The notes beneath the pieces were generated by a model. That model did not search any database and had not been told where the DNA came from. It saw only the letters and a list, made by a program, of their open reading frames with translations. From the NCBI RefSeq assembly GCF_009834565.1, contig NZ_CP019428.1:1922001-1986000 (forward strand): a stretch of 64,000 nt of DNA, given 5' to 3'. The stretch comes from Pseudomonas sp. R76 (GTDB lineage Bacteria; Pseudomonadota; Gammaproteobacteria; Pseudomonadales; Pseudomonadaceae). Both the position numbers and the translations under genes were made by a program. Below are positions 46,529 to 56,690 of the stretch, one piece after another (the stretch's first letter is position 1; each line of letters starts with the position of its first letter).

Positions 46529-47449
46529 ATGCGTTTATACACCTGGACCGTAGCGCTGCTCTTCAGCGTCCTGGCGGCTCACGCTCAAGCGTTCTCCACC
46601 CCCAAACCCGGCCAGGTCATCGAGGTTGCCCTCGAACAACTGCACCCGACCCAGGCCGTGGTAGGCTTCGACCAGATTTATTACAGCCTGGGGCTGTTCG
46701 CCGACAAACCCGCCAAGGTCTTCGACGAGTACTGCGAAACCAACGGCCAGGGCGACGCCGACAAGGTGCCCAAAGACGCCGACTTGCTCCGCCCCGCCAG
46801 TTTCAACTGCCAAAGCCCGGTGGGCACCCACCCCGACGAGATGAAAACCGTGGTGGTCGGCCCCGGCGGCCAGTTGTACCTGACCGACGGTCACCACAGC
46901 TTCACCACCTTGTGGGAAGTGCCCGGCGGCGGCCCACAGTTGAAAATGTGGGTCAAGGTGACCGATGACTTCAGCAATAGCCCGGACATGGCCACCTTCT
47001 GGCAGCGCATGGAGACCGCGCGCAAGGTCTGGCTCAAGGACAATCACGGCAAAACCCTGGCACCGCAGCAACTGCCGGCGCACCTGGGCTTCAAGAACCT
47101 GCAGGACGACACCTTCCGCAGCCTGGTGTATTTCACCCGCAAAGCCGCCTACGGCAAACCGGACGATGGCGCCGTTGCGCCGGAGTTTCTGGAGTTTTAC
47201 TGGGGTAACTGGCTGCGCTCGCAGATTGACCTGAGCGCCTTCAACCTGAACAAGAAGGGCGGCTACAAGGACGCTATCCAAGCCGTTGCCCAGCGCATGG
47301 TCAGCCTGGCGCCGGGCTCGCAGGTGGGTGACAGCGGTTTCACCGCCCATCAGTTGGGCGGCATGAGCCAGTTGGATCAAGCTGAGCTGAAGAAGACCTT
47401 CGAGAAAAAAGTGCCGTATGTGATTGATTACCGCAAATCCCGGAATTAA
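46529..47449 (+). CDS. exported ParB-like (ParBc_2-type) protein
   Basis: A 306-residue protein with signal peptide MRLYTWTVALLFSVLAAHA, cleaved about residue 21. The body has the ParB/sulfiredoxin core with LYLTDGHHSFTTLWE at about residues 113-127, the DGHHR-type phosphate-binding motif. A ParB-fold protein with an export signal is unexpected for a DNA-partition role and points to a periplasmic enzyme or toxin-like use (inference). AAGGAT ten bases before ATG. Confidence 0.75.
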   Translation: MRLYTWTVALLFSVLAAHAQAFSTPKPGQVIEVALEQLHPTQAVVGFDQIYYSLGLFADKPAKVFDEYCETNGQGDADKVPKDADLLRPASFNCQSPVGTHPDEMKTVVVGPGGQLYLTDGHHSFTTLWEVPGGGPQLKMWVKVTDDFSNSPDMATFWQRMETARKVWLKDNHGKTLAPQQLPAHLGFKNLQDDTFRSLVYFTRKAAYGKPDDGAVAPEFLEFYWGNWLRSQIDLSAFNLNKKGGYKDAIQAVAQRMVSLAPGSQVGDSGFTAHQLGGMSQLDQAELKKTFEKKVPYVIDYRKSRN

Positions 47450-47462
47450 CACCGATCAAAAA

Positions 47463-47552
47463 TGTGGGAGCTGGCTTGCCTGCGATAGCGGTATCTCAGT
47501 CAACACGTGTGTCGACTGATACGGCGTAATCGCAGGCAAGCCAGCTCCCACA
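47463..47552. repeat. REP pair, TTGCCTGCGAT subtype
   Basis: TGTGGGAGCTGGCTTGCCTG faces the inverted arm CAGGCAAGCCAGCTCCCACA between the convergent ParB-like and spermidine-synthase-like genes. Confidence 0.88.
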
Positions 47553-47576
47553 GGGGATTTGTGGTGTCTGCGGGGC

Positions 47577-48263
47577 TCAGCCCTTGAGCTTTTCAGCAAT
47601 CCAAATCGTGTGCCGAGTGCCTTTATTGCCATGGGCAAACACCTGCACTTCCTCAGCCTTGAAACCGGCCTTGCGCAGTTTGTCGCTGAACAGCTTGTCG
47701 GCACTCGCCGACCACACGGCCAACACGCCCTTGGGCCGCAGGGCCTTGGCGCAGGCGGCCAGGCCGCCGGCGGAGTAGAGCCAGCTGTTGGCTTTTTGCG
47801 TCAGGCCTTCGGGGCCGTTGTCCACGTCGAGCATGATCGCGTCAAAGCCCTGAGGCTCTGCCTGCAGCACTTTCGCCACGTCTTCCAGGCGAATCACCGT
47901 GCGCGGGTCGAGCAGCGGGCGGCCGGATTTTTCGCCCAGTGGCCCACGGTTCCATTCCACTACGCCAGGCACCAATTCGGCGACCACCACTTCGGCGGTC
48001 TTGCCCAAATGCTTGAGCGCCGACGCCAGGGTGAAGCCCATGCCCAACCCGCCGATCAGCAACCGCGAACCCGGGCGGCCGGCGACTTTGCGGCAGGGAA
48101 TTTCCGCCAGCGCGTCTTCGGAACCGTGCATGCGCGTGTTCATCAACTGGCCGCCGTCACCGCCCTGGATCTTGATGACAAAATCCTCGCCGTATTCGAA
48201 CAGGCACAAGGCACCGCCGTTATCGGGGATCGGAGTAGTGTCGAGCAGAACGAAACGTTTCAT
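47577..48263 (-). CDS. spermidine-synthase-like protein
   Basis: A 228-residue Rossmann-type protein. RLLIGGLGMGFTLASALKHL near residue 67 and the acidic VVVAELVPGVVEWNRGPL mark the aminopropyltransferase/methyltransferase core, and FDAIMLDVDNGPEGL contains the D-x-DNGP active-site loop. It lacks the long N-terminal sheet of true SpeE, so the product may not be spermidine. Divergent from a proline-rich protein gene. Confidence 0.78.
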   Translation of the reverse strand: MKRFVLLDTTPIPDNGGALCLFEYGEDFVIKIQGGDGGQLMNTRMHGSEDALAEIPCRKVAGRPGSRLLIGGLGMGFTLASALKHLGKTAEVVVAELVPGVVEWNRGPLGEKSGRPLLDPRTVIRLEDVAKVLQAEPQGFDAIMLDVDNGPEGLTQKANSWLYSAGGLAACAKALRPKGVLAVWSASADKLFSDKLRKAGFKAEEVQVFAHGNKGTRHTIWIAEKLKG

Positions 48264-48341
48264 GGAAATCTCATTGGGAAGGGCATTCTTGCGCGGTTGG
48301 GAGTAGCCTTACGACATTCCGGTCAGGCCATGGAGCCATCG

Positions 48342-48626
48342 ATGAAGTGCAGTATTCTAACGGTCATTGTGCTTGGCGCGCTCACATTGGGTGCGGCTCA
48401 GGCTCAGGAGTTGCAAACCGTGCCGGTCGCCCCCGCGCCAACCCCCGGTGCGCCGGGCACGCCGACGCCCACGCCGTACCCGCAAGTCACCCCGCCCGTC
48501 GCGCCTAAAGCCACGGCGAACGGCTCACCGGCGCTGGTGCCGATTGTGTTGCCGACGCCGCCGAAGGATCAAGGCGTGCCCGGCCTGCTGCAAAACGACA
48601 GCAAACCGAAAACCCCCGGCGGTTAA
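48342..48626 (+). CDS. small exported proline-rich protein
   Basis: A 94-residue protein. Signal peptide MKCSILTVIVLGALTLGAAQA, then a Pro/Thr/Ala-rich chain (PAPTPGAPGTPTPTPYP) with no fold. GGAG six bases before ATG 48342 supports the start; ATG 48330 lies inside that site. The stop overlaps the convergent cNMP-domain gene by four bases. Function unknown. Confidence 0.65.
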   Translation: MKCSILTVIVLGALTLGAAQAQELQTVPVAPAPTPGAPGTPTPTPYPQVTPPVAPKATANGSPALVPIVLPTPPKDQGVPGLLQNDSKPKTPGG

Positions 48627-49096
48627 AACTGTTGTGACAGCAATTGCCCGTCGGCCATGCGCAGGCGCTTAGACAAGGCAATCGCGATGGCGCGGATGAT
48701 CTTGGCGGCAACCCTGGGCGCTTCGTTAAGCATTTTTTCCAGGGAATCCTTGCCCAGGTTCAACAGCACGCAATCACTGGCGGCGATGCAGCTGGCCGAA
48801 CGCCGTTCGCCATCGAGCACCGCCATTTCGCCGAAGGCCCGGCCACTGCGCAGGGTGGCGATGGTCAGGCGCTGGCCGTCGTGGTTGGTTTTCTGCACGG
48901 CCACCTGGCCGCTGTGGATGATGCACATGAAGGTGCCGGCATCGCCCTCGAGGAAAATCACCTCGTCGCGGGCAATGCTGCTGATATTGAAGAAACCGGC
49001 GGCGACGTGAAAGTCTTCCGGCAACAAGGGATCGAACAGGCCGCAGTCCATGAGCATGTCGCGGATTTCATTGTTCATTAACGTCGGTAATGGCAT
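48623..49096 (-). CDS. cyclic-nucleotide-binding-domain protein (no DNA-binding domain)
   Basis: A 157-residue single CNB domain. The phosphate-binding cassette SGRAFGEMAVLDGERRSAS is at about residues 84-102 and is typical of this fold. There is no HTH, kinase or channel portion. Start is ambiguous between ATG 49096 and ATG 49078, since neither has a good ribosome binding site. It may sense a nucleotide for an unlinked partner. Confidence 0.8.
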   Translation of the reverse strand: MPLPTLMNNEIRDMLMDCGLFDPLLPEDFHVAAGFFNISSIARDEVIFLEGDAGTFMCIIHSGQVAVQKTNHDGQRLTIATLRSGRAFGEMAVLDGERRSASCIAASDCVLLNLGKDSLEKMLNEAPRVAAKIIRAIAIALSKRLRMADGQLLSQQF

Positions 49097-49125
49097 GGCT
49101 GCAATCTTGGTCCATCAATCAAGTA

Positions 49126-49154
49126 GGCGGTCTGTGTGTTCAGACAGGACCGCC
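49126..49154 (-). terminator. hairpin downstream of ptrB
   Basis: GGCGGTC and GACCGCC at 49126-49132 and 49148-49154 form a seven-pair stem with a 15-base loop just after the ptrB stop. No clear U tract follows. Confidence 0.4.
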
Positions 49155-49166
49155 GTCCTAAGTTCC

Positions 49167-51221
49167 TTAAACCAGCCCCAGCGCCTTGAACACAAATGCA
49201 TATTCGAGCGCTACGTCACGTAATCCCTGGTAACGACCGCTCATCCCGCCATGGCCGGCGCCCAATTCGGTCTTGAGCAGCAGCAGGTTGTCGTCCGTCT
49301 TGGTGTCACGCAGTTTGGCCACCCACTTGGCCGCTTCCCAGTACTGCACGCGGCTGTCGTTGTAGCCGGCGATAACCAGCGTGGCCGGGTAGGCCTGGGC
49401 GCTGACGTTCTCGTACGGCGCGTAGGCCTTGATGCGTTCGTACACCTGGGGCTCTTCAGGGTTACCCCACTCGTCATACTCGGTGATGGTCAGCGGCAGC
49501 TCGGGGTCGAGCATGGTGTTGAGCACGTCGACGAACGGCACTTCGGCAATCGCTGCCTGGAACAGGTCCGGGCGCTGATTAAGCACCGCACCGATCAACA
49601 AACCACCGGCGCTGCCACCGCTGATCGCCAGCTGCCTGGAGGTGGTCAGGCCTGCAGCGATCAAGTGCTCGGCGCAGGCGATGAAGTCGCTGAAGGTGTT
49701 CTGTTTGTGTTCCTGCTTGCCGTTGCGATACCAGGCTTCACCCAGTTCACCGCCGCCGCGTACATGCGCGATGGCAAACGCTACGCCGCGGTCCAGCAGG
49801 CTCAAGCGTGCATGCGAGAACCACGGGTCGAGGCTATGGCCGTAGGCGCCATAACCGTAGAGGTACAGCGGCGTCGGCTTGCCGAGCTGGTCGCGTTTGA
49901 CCACCAGGCTGATCGGCACTTGGGTGCCATCGGCGGAGGTGGCCCACAGGCGTTGGCTGACGTAGTCGTCGGCGTTGAACACGCCCAGCACCGGGGTTTC
50001 CTTGAGCACCACTTGCGCGCCGCTGGCCAAGTCAAGTTGGCGCACCTGGGCCGGGCGGTTCAGGGCTTCGTAGCGCAGGCGAATCTTGTCGCTGGAAAAT
50101 TCCAGGCTGTTCTGTACGTAAAGGCTGTAGGCGGCGTCAGGCAGTTCCACGCGATAGGCTTGTACGTCCTGCGGGTGCACTTCGATCACCGGCAGGCCGC
50201 CGATGCGCAGGCTCAAGGTCATCGCGCTGGCGTTGAGGCTCACGCCATCGAGCATCACCTCGTCGCTGTGCGGGATCAGGTTGTGCCATTGATCTTCGGT
50301 GGGCACGCTGCCGGTGTCGGCGGCGACGAACAGCGCGTAGTTGATGCCGTCGCGGTTACTGCGGATAAACCAGGTCCACTCGCCGTCAAGCTGGCCGTGG
50401 TCCACGTCGTATTCGTGGTCTTCTACCCGTGGCGCCAGGCAGGCGAAGTCGAGGTGTGGCTGGTCGGCGTCGAGTGCCCAGATTTCGCTGGTGGTCTTGC
50501 TGCCCAGGGCCAACAGCAACTGGCGCTCGGAACTGGAACGGTAGCAATGCAGGAAGAAACGTCCGTCAGGCTCGTGAAACACTTCCTGCGCCGCCGTGCC
50601 ATCCAGGCGGTAGCGATAGAGCTTGTGCGGGCGATGGGTGTCGTCCAGCTCAGTGAAGAACAGGGTCAGGCTGTCATTCGCCCAGGTCATGCTGCCGTCG
50701 CAGTCCTCGAACTCCAGCTCGCTGACTTTGCCGGTGGCCAATTCCTTCACGAACAGGGTGTAAATCTCTTCCCCGCTGGTGTCCAGGCTGTAGGCCAGGC
50801 GCTGGTGGTCGGGGCTGATGCTGAACGCGCCCAGGGAGAAAAAGCCGCCATTGGCCAGTACGTTAGGGTCGAGCAGCAGTTCTTCGCTGCTGTCGTCCAC
50901 AGTGTTGCTGTCATCCGCGGGGCGGCGGCAGCGGTAGTGGCGGGCGTATTCGTCACCGGCGGTGGTGCGTGTGTAATACAGGTACGGGCCCCACGGCGAG
51001 GGCAGGGACAAGTCGGTTTCGAGAATGCGGCCCTTGATCTCTTCGAACAGGGTTTCCCGCAGCGCCTGCTGGTCGGCGAGTTGCGCTTCCTGCCAGGCGT
51101 TTTCGGCTTTGAGGTAATCGAGGACTTCAGGCGTGTCACGCTGTTGCAGCCAGGCGTACGGGTCCTGGCCTTCGGCCTTGCGGGCAATCGGGGCGGCAGT
51201 GATGTGGGTCGATGAAGGCAT
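49167..51221 (-). CDS. ptrB: oligopeptidase B (protease II)
   Basis: A 684-residue S9-family serine peptidase. The N-terminal beta-propeller (about residues 75-420) is followed by the catalytic alpha/beta hydrolase with the nucleophile in ISGGSAGGLLIGAVL and His in ELGAGHGGMSGR near the C-terminus. It cleaves peptides after Arg or Lys in the cytoplasm. The length matches the family (about 685). AGAGAGTG before ATG 51221. Confidence 0.94.
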   Translation of the reverse strand: MPSSTHITAAPIARKAEGQDPYAWLQQRDTPEVLDYLKAENAWQEAQLADQQALRETLFEEIKGRILETDLSLPSPWGPYLYYTRTTAGDEYARHYRCRRPADDSNTVDDSSEELLLDPNVLANGGFFSLGAFSISPDHQRLAYSLDTSGEEIYTLFVKELATGKVSELEFEDCDGSMTWANDSLTLFFTELDDTHRPHKLYRYRLDGTAAQEVFHEPDGRFFLHCYRSSSERQLLLALGSKTTSEIWALDADQPHLDFACLAPRVEDHEYDVDHGQLDGEWTWFIRSNRDGINYALFVAADTGSVPTEDQWHNLIPHSDEVMLDGVSLNASAMTLSLRIGGLPVIEVHPQDVQAYRVELPDAAYSLYVQNSLEFSSDKIRLRYEALNRPAQVRQLDLASGAQVVLKETPVLGVFNADDYVSQRLWATSADGTQVPISLVVKRDQLGKPTPLYLYGYGAYGHSLDPWFSHARLSLLDRGVAFAIAHVRGGGELGEAWYRNGKQEHKQNTFSDFIACAEHLIAAGLTTSRQLAISGGSAGGLLIGAVLNQRPDLFQAAIAEVPFVDVLNTMLDPELPLTITEYDEWGNPEEPQVYERIKAYAPYENVSAQAYPATLVIAGYNDSRVQYWEAAKWVAKLRDTKTDDNLLLLKTELGAGHGGMSGRYQGLRDVALEYAFVFKALGLV

Positions 51222-51320
51222 GGATCACTCTCTGTCTGGCGGATGGTGGCAGGCATTGCAGCCGAGACACGCAAAAGCCGTTATCATAGCCGCCTGTTTG
51301 CCTACCTTGCCATGGACACC

Positions 51321-51779
51321 ATGACCGAGAACGACTATCTGACCGCTTGGGGCCTTTACGCCTTCGCCGCTTTGGGCTGCCTGTTGGTGTGGTGGCGCAT
51401 GACCCGCTGGATCTGGCGCTGGCTGCGCGAGCCGCTGCAGTTGCTGATGGCGGTGCTGCTGTTCAGCCCGACCATCGTCGACCCGGTCAAGACCCAGTTT
51501 GCGCCGGCCGTGGCGATCACCGCGTTGGATCTGGTGCTGCATGTCGGCAATAACGCCTGGCGGGCCATCTCCGATCTGTTCATGTACACGATGATCGCCT
51601 TTGGCGTGTACATCGTGTTTGTGTTGATCCGCTGGCCCATCGAGCGCGCCGCCACTGCCCGCCGTGAGCGCAAGGCCGCTGCCGATGCGGCCCTGGCCGC
51701 CGAGCCGGTGGACGAAGACGACGAGCCATTCCGTCGCCCGGCGCCCACCAGCGGTATGCGGGTCGAACCGCGCCTTTAA
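51321..51779 (+). CDS. conserved small membrane protein, unknown
   Basis: A 152-residue protein with about three hydrophobic segments (WGLYAFAALGCLLVWW, LQLLMAVLLFSPTIV and MYTMIAFGVYIVFVLIRWP) and an acidic C-terminal tail. Protein begins MTENDYLTAW at ATG 51321; ATG 51312 is possible. Divergent from ptrB and 30 bp upstream of the glutamine amidotransferase gene. No domain recognised. Confidence 0.7.
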   Translation: MTENDYLTAWGLYAFAALGCLLVWWRMTRWIWRWLREPLQLLMAVLLFSPTIVDPVKTQFAPAVAITALDLVLHVGNNAWRAISDLFMYTMIAFGVYIVFVLIRWPIERAATARRERKAAADAALAAEPVDEDDEPFRRPAPTSGMRVEPRL

Positions 51780-51809
51780 CGTTGTCCGCCCTGCAGCGAG
51801 AGCCCTGGC

Positions 51810-52586
51810 ATGTGTGAATTATTGGGCATGAGTGCCAACGTCCCCACCGACATTGTGTTCAGCTTTACCGGGCTGATGCAGCGGGGCGGGCGTACCGGCC
51901 CTCACCGCGACGGTTGGGGCATTGCCTTCTATGAGGGCCGTGGCCTGCGTCTGTTCCAGGACCCGGCCGCCAGCTGCGAGTCGGAAGTCGCGCTGCTGGT
52001 GCAGCGTTACCCGATCAAAAGTGAAGTGGTGATTGGCCATATCCGCCAGGCCAATGTGGGCAAGGTCAGCCTGGCCAACACCCACCCGTTCGTGCGCGAA
52101 CTGTGGGGCCGCAACTGGTGTTTTGCCCACAACGGCCAACTGGCGGACTTCAACCCGCGCGCCACGTTCTACCGGCCGGTGGGCGATACCGACAGCGAAG
52201 CGGCGTTCTGCGACCTGCTCAACCGGGTGCGCGAAGCCTTCCCGGAGCCGGTGGAGATCGAGCAAGTGCTACCGGACCTGATCGCCGCCTGCGCCGAATA
52301 CCGCAGCAAAGGCGTGTTCAACTGCCTGCTCAGCGACGGCGACTGGCTGTTTTGCTACTGCTCGACCAAACTCGCGCAGATTACCCGGCGCGCACCGTTT
52401 GGCCCGGCGCGCTTGAAAGATGTCGACGTGATCGTCGATTTTCAGGCCGAGACCACGCCAAATGATGTGGTTACGGTGATCGCCACCGAGCCGCTGACCG
52501 ACAACGAAAACTGGACCCGTTACGAACCGGGCCAATGGAGCCTGTGGCGACGCGGTGAATGCGTCAGCCAGGGCATTACCGAGTAA
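51810..52586 (+). CDS. class II glutamine amidotransferase (YafJ-like)
   Basis: A 258-residue single-domain glutaminase. Catalytic Cys follows the initiator Met (MCELLGMSA), with [16 protein letters not shown] and HIRQAN ligands, and [20 protein letters not shown] as the substrate loop. It hydrolyses glutamine to ammonia for an unknown acceptor; free glutaminase or gamma-glutamyl activity is also possible. Followed by the DUF2937-type gene after 11 bp. Confidence 0.87.
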   Translation: MCELLGMSANVPTDIVFSFTGLMQRGGRTGPHRDGWGIAFYEGRGLRLFQDPAASCESEVALLVQRYPIKSEVVIGHIRQANVGKVSLANTHPFVRELWGRNWCFAHNGQLADFNPRATFYRPVGDTDSEAAFCDLLNRVREAFPEPVEIEQVLPDLIAACAEYRSKGVFNCLLSDGDWLFCYCSTKLAQITRRAPFGPARLKDVDVIVDFQAETTPNDVVTVIATEPLTDNENWTRYEPGQWSLWRRGECVSQGITE

Positions 52587-52597
52587 GGATATCGACC

Positions 52598-53140
52598 ATG
52601 CTGCTCAGTTATCTGCGGTTGGTGCTGTTTGCGATTGGCTTGTTGGTCGGTGTGCAAGTGCCGGGGTTTATCAACGACTACGCCAAGCGCGTCGAAGCCC
52701 ACCTGATCGAGGCCCAGACCGGCCTCAGCGGGTTTGAAACCACCGCGCGGCAGTTCTTCAACGGTGATTTGAAGGCGCTGGTGGCGCATTACCGCGCCAG
52801 CGATGACCCGGTGTTCCAGAGCGACGCCAACAGCCTGGGCAGCATGCTTGATCGCCAGGTCGCGTTGGACAAGCAGTTCCAGGCCATGCAAGGCCCGTGG
52901 TACATCCGCGCGTTGCAAGTGGCGGTGGCCGCCGACCCGGCGATTCGCCTGGAAACCTGGAATGGCTACAGCTACCAGATTCTGCTGACGCCTGAGGCCA
53001 TGGGCTGGGGCTTGGGCGGGGCGATGCTGTTGTCGTTCGGCATCGAATGCCTGTTCCGCTTGATCGACTGGGTGGTGTTGGGCGGCAAGCGCCTGCGTCA
53101 GAGCCGGCCGATTGAAGAGCGAGACCTCAAAGGCCTTTGA
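52598..53140 (+). CDS. DUF2937-type membrane protein
   Basis: A 180-residue protein with two spans ([19 protein letters not shown] near the N-terminus and [20 protein letters not shown] near residues 140-160) around a soluble helical middle. The layout and [12 protein letters not shown] match DUF2937, unknown function. AAGGAT precedes ATG 52598. Likely cotranscribed with the amidotransferase. Confidence 0.8.
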   Translation: MLLSYLRLVLFAIGLLVGVQVPGFINDYAKRVEAHLIEAQTGLSGFETTARQFFNGDLKALVAHYRASDDPVFQSDANSLGSMLDRQVALDKQFQAMQGPWYIRALQVAVAADPAIRLETWNGYSYQILLTPEAMGWGLGGAMLLSFGIECLFRLIDWVVLGGKRLRQSRPIEERDLKGL

Positions 53141-53144
53141 TGAT

Positions 53145-53251
53145 GATCGTTCCCACGCTCCGCGTGGGAATGCCTCTTGTGACGCTCCGCGTCACGTTTT
53201 GGGACGCGGAGCGTCCTGGGCCGCATTCCCACGCAGAGCGTGGGAACGATC
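53145..53251. repeat. GTTCCCACGC-type palindromic element, complete
   Basis: A 107-bp inverted repeat: GATCGTTCCCACGCTC at one end, GAGCGTGGGAACGATC at the other, and an inner repeat of GACGCTCCGCGTC and GACGCGGAGCGTC. Nearly identical to the element at 56689. Confidence 0.88.
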
Positions 53252-54170
53252 AATCCGGTTTCGTCAGTAGCATGTGCTCTTCGCCGACCTCTTCGGCATA
53301 CCTTGCCACCACCTTCTGGCACAGCCCGACAATCTCCTCCACCAACTCCACGCCCACACGCCACGACACCACCACCTGCAAATTCGGCAGTTTCTGCGCC
53401 ATCGGCAACATCACCAGTTCCCCGCGCGCCAATTCTTCCATCACCAGCACCGGCGGCAGTGCACCTATGCCGAAGCCATCACGCAGCAAGCGCGTAATCG
53501 CCGACACCGAATTCACACAGTTCATACGCGGCGCGGCCACGCCGTTGGCCTGCATCAGGCTCAGCACGTCCTGGTGCGGGTGGGAGTTTTTCGAATAGGT
53601 GATGATGCGCTCACGGGCCACTTCGGCGAGGGAGGCGTAGTCGCGGTTGTAGATCGAATGGCTGGCGACGATCCAGGCCATCGGGTGGCTGGCCAGTTCC
53701 AGGCTGCGCACGGTTTCGAGGCGCAGCAGGTCGGTTTGCAGGATCAGGTCGAGGAAGCCTTTTTGCAGTTGATCGCTCAAGTTCAGCGCGGTATCGGCGA
53801 CCAACTCGATTTCTACCAGCGGGAAGTGGTCCATCAATTCGGCGACCAGCGGGCTGAGCCAGGTGTGAATCACGGTGTCCATCGCCCCGATGCGAATCCG
53901 CCCGACCTTGCTGCTGGTGGTCTCCAGGGACTGCTTCAAACCCTGCATGGTCACCATCATCTGCTCGGCGTAATCGAGCACCTTCAAGCCTTCCGGGGTC
54001 AGGCTCACCCCACGTGAGTCGCGCAGAAACAGCTTCACACCCAACTCGCTTTCCAGCACCGCAATGCGGCTGGAAATCGAGGCCTGGGTGGTGAACAGCT
54101 TCTCGGCGGTCAGGCGAAAGCTCTTGAGCTTGGCCACCCAGACGAAGGTTTCGAGGAACTTCAAATTCAT
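53250..54170 (-). CDS. LysR-family regulator of the pxp operon
   Basis: A 306-residue LysR protein beginning [46 protein letters not shown] 54170 chosen by family; the frame extends to 54248. Divergent from pxpABC across 176 bp, so it is the likely regulator of 5-oxoprolinase (inference). Confidence 0.88.
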   Translation of the reverse strand: MNLKFLETFVWVAKLKSFRLTAEKLFTTQASISSRIAVLESELGVKLFLRDSRGVSLTPEGLKVLDYAEQMMVTMQGLKQSLETTSSKVGRIRIGAMDTVIHTWLSPLVAELMDHFPLVEIELVADTALNLSDQLQKGFLDLILQTDLLRLETVRSLELASHPMAWIVASHSIYNRDYASLAEVARERIITYSKNSHPHQDVLSLMQANGVAAPRMNCVNSVSAITRLLRDGFGIGALPPVLVMEELARGELVMLPMAQKLPNLQVVVSWRVGVELVEEIVGLCQKVVARYAEEVGEEHMLLTKPD

Positions 54171-54346
54171 GGGATCAACTTTTCTTATGCATGGATCGGT
54201 TTTTATTAGTTGGACGCCGCACCGGGCAAACGCCAAAAATCGAGGCATTCCACGATAAGCGTCGTTGGGGTGTCAGGACAAGTTGCCAGTTCTGTGCGAA
54301 AAATCCCACACTACAAAAAAATACAACGCCTGGAGGTACACCGACC

Positions 54347-55087
54347 GTGAGCCGTCTTCTATTGAATTGCGACATTGGCGAAAGTTTTGGCAATTGGACC
54401 ATGGGTCTGGACGCCGAGGTTATGCCGTTCATTGATTGCGCCAACGTCGCCTGCGGCTTTCATGCCGGTGACCCGAGCATCATGCGCAAGACCGTCACCC
54501 TGGCCTTGAAGCACGGCGTGCAAGTGGGCGCACACCCCGCGTACCAGGACCTGCAAGGGTTCGGCCGCCGCTCCATGGCCTACACGCCGCAGGAAATCCA
54601 GGACCTGTTGCACTATCAGATCGGCGCCCTCGACGGCATCTGCCGCGCCCAAGGCGCGCGGGTCAGCTACGTCAAACCCCATGGCGCGATGTACAACGAC
54701 ATGATGGCCAACCCCACGCAATTGCGCGCGGTGATCCAGGCCGTGGCCGCTTATGGCGACCTGCCGTTGATGCTGCTGGCCACCCGCGACAACAGCGCGG
54801 CCCAGGCCTTGGGCGATGAATACGGGGTGACGCTGTGGTTCGAGGCCTTCGCCGACCGTGCCTACGACCACAAAGGGCACCTGGTGTCGCGCCAGTTGCC
54901 GGGTGCCGTGCACCATGACTCCGAAACCATCGTGCAACAGGCCCTGACCATTTCCCGTGGCGAAGCCCTGACCGCCAGCGACGGCAGCGCCTTGGTGTTG
55001 CAGGCCAATACCTTGTGTGTGCATGGCGACAACGCCAGTTCGATTGCCGCTGTGCAGCGTATCCGCGAGGCGTTGAAGCCAGCATGA
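54347..55087 (+). CDS. pxpA: 5-oxoprolinase subunit PxpA
   Basis: A 246-residue LamB/YcsF-family protein. [27 protein letters not shown] and [16 protein letters not shown] are diagnostic. With PxpB and PxpC it forms the prokaryotic ATP-dependent 5-oxoprolinase that opens pyroglutamate to glutamate. Start is GTG 54347 with GGAGG ten bases upstream. The stop overlaps pxpB by four bases. Confidence 0.94.
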   Translation: MSRLLLNCDIGESFGNWTMGLDAEVMPFIDCANVACGFHAGDPSIMRKTVTLALKHGVQVGAHPAYQDLQGFGRRSMAYTPQEIQDLLHYQIGALDGICRAQGARVSYVKPHGAMYNDMMANPTQLRAVIQAVAAYGDLPLMLLATRDNSAAQALGDEYGVTLWFEAFADRAYDHKGHLVSRQLPGAVHHDSETIVQQALTISRGEALTASDGSALVLQANTLCVHGDNASSIAAVQRIREALKPA

Positions 55088-55788
55088 AGCCACGCATTGA
55101 AGTGGTAGCGATCGACTGCCTGATGGTGCGTCTGTTTGATCTGATTGCCGAAGCCAACATGCCGTGGATGCTCGCCGCCACTCAACGCCTGCGCGAAGGC
55201 TTTGGCCCGGCACTGGTGGATTTGGTGCCGTCCTACACCACGCTGATGGTGCATTACGACCTCACCGCGTTGAGCCCGGCCCAGGCCAGGGAGTTGATCG
55301 GCCAGGCGCTGGCCGACCTGCAGCCTCAGGCCCAGGGCAGCGGCCAGTGTCACGTGTTGCCGGTGTGGTACGACCTGAGTGTCGGCCCTGAGCTGACATT
55401 GCTCAGCCAGCGCAGTGGCCTGTCGGTAGACGAAGTGATCCGCCGCCACAGCGCCCACGAATACCAAGTGTTCGCCCTGGGTTTCGCCCCCGGCTTTGCC
55501 TTTATGGGGCTGGTGGACGAAGCCCTCGCCACGCCACGCCTGAATACCCCGCGCAAACGCGTGGCGGCCGGCAGCGTCGGCATCGCCGAACGGCAAACCG
55601 CCGCGTACCCGGTGGTCTCGCCGGGCGGCTGGAACCTGATCGGTCGCACCCCGGCCAAACTGTTCGACCGTGAACGCGACGGTTACAGCCTGATGCAGCC
55701 CGGCGATACGGTGCGGTTCGAAGCCGTTGATCACGCTGAATTTATTCACCTGGGTGGCGATGACACGCCGTTGGAGGCGCACGCATGA
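55084..55788 (+). CDS. pxpB: 5-oxoprolinase subunit PxpB (KipI-like)
   Basis: A 234-residue KipI-family subunit. [39 protein letters not shown] is the family core (seen as [12 protein letters not shown] and [14 protein letters not shown]). It is the allophanate-hydrolase subunit-1-like partner of PxpC. ATG overlaps the pxpA stop (ATGA) and its own stop overlaps pxpC (ATGA). Confidence 0.93.
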   Translation: MKPRIEVVAIDCLMVRLFDLIAEANMPWMLAATQRLREGFGPALVDLVPSYTTLMVHYDLTALSPAQARELIGQALADLQPQAQGSGQCHVLPVWYDLSVGPELTLLSQRSGLSVDEVIRRHSAHEYQVFALGFAPGFAFMGLVDEALATPRLNTPRKRVAAGSVGIAERQTAAYPVVSPGGWNLIGRTPAKLFDRERDGYSLMQPGDTVRFEAVDHAEFIHLGGDDTPLEAHA

Positions 55789-56690
55789 GCCGCTTGTTGA
55801 TCGAGGCCAGCACGCCGCTGTGCCTGTTGCAGGACGCCGGTCGCTTTGGCGTGCGGCACCTGGGCGTGACCCAGGGCGGCGCGCTGGATTGGGTGTCGAT
55901 GTCGTGGGCCAACTGGCTGCTGGACAATGCGCTGGATGCGCCGGTGGTGGAAATCACCTTGGGCGGGTTCACCGTCCAGGCTGAAGATTATTGCTTGCTG
56001 GCGCTGGCCGGTGCGGATCTGGGCGCGTATATCGATGAACGCGCGATCAGCCCGGGGCGCAGTTTTATCCTGCAAAAGGGCCAGCGCTTGCGCTTTACCC
56101 AGCCGTTCAGTGGCGCGCGGGCTTACCTGGCGGCGCCGGGCGGCTTTGATGCGCCGGCCGTACTGGGCAGTTGTGCCACGGTGGTGCGTGAAGCGTTGGG
56201 TGGGCTGGACGGTTTCGGCAAAGCCTTGGTCGAAGGCGGGCGCTTGGCGTATTCCGGGGTGGGCGGTGCGATGAAGGTGCTGAGCGCGCCCAACTTGCCT
56301 CCCAAGGCACCGTTGGACGTGATTGTCGGCGCACAGATCGGCCAGTTCAGCGGGCAGAGTTTGTTCGATGCCTTCAACACCGAATGGGCGCTGGACAGCC
56401 GCGCCGACCGCATGGGCATGCGCCTGCTGGGCACGCCGCTGCAGTATCAGGGGCCGTCGTTGATCTCCGAAGGCATTCCGCTGGGAGCGATCCAGGTACC
56501 GCCGGATGGGCAGCCGATTGTGTTGCTCAATGATCGGCAGACCATCGGCGGTTACCCGCGCCTGGGCGCGTTGACGCCCTTGGCGCTGGCGCGGCTGGCG
56601 CAGTGTTTGCCGGGAGAGAAGGTCAGGTTGGCGCCGGTGGTGCAGGAAACGGCGCATCGGCAGCATGTCGACTTTTTGCAGCGGTTCTGA
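55785..56690 (+). CDS. pxpC: 5-oxoprolinase subunit PxpC (KipA-like)
   Basis: A 301-residue KipA-family subunit. [20 protein letters not shown] at residues 15-34 and [13 protein letters not shown] near 205 are the usual KipA signatures, with PVDRP-type GGYPRLGAL near 255. It completes the coupled pxpABC operon. A GTTCCCACGC-type repeat begins at its stop. Confidence 0.93.
   Translation: MSRLLIEASTPLCLLQDAGRFGVRHLGVTQGGALDWVSMSWANWLLDNALDAPVVEITLGGFTVQAEDYCLLALAGADLGAYIDERAISPGRSFILQKGQRLRFTQPFSGARAYLAAPGGFDAPAVLGSCATVVREALGGLDGFGKALVEGGRLAYSGVGGAMKVLSAPNLPPKAPLDVIVGAQIGQFSGQSLFDAFNTEWALDSRADRMGMRLLGTPLQYQGPSLISEGIPLGAIQVPPDGQPIVLLNDRQTIGGYPRLGALTPLALARLAQCLPGEKVRLAPVVQETAHRQHVDFLQRF

Noticed and set aside
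49251..51215. Long open frame on the plus strand opposite ptrB (654 codons)
   Set aside because: It mirrors the codons of ptrB and shows no family motif. ptrB itself has the full S9 catalytic residues, so this is a high-GC antisense artefact.
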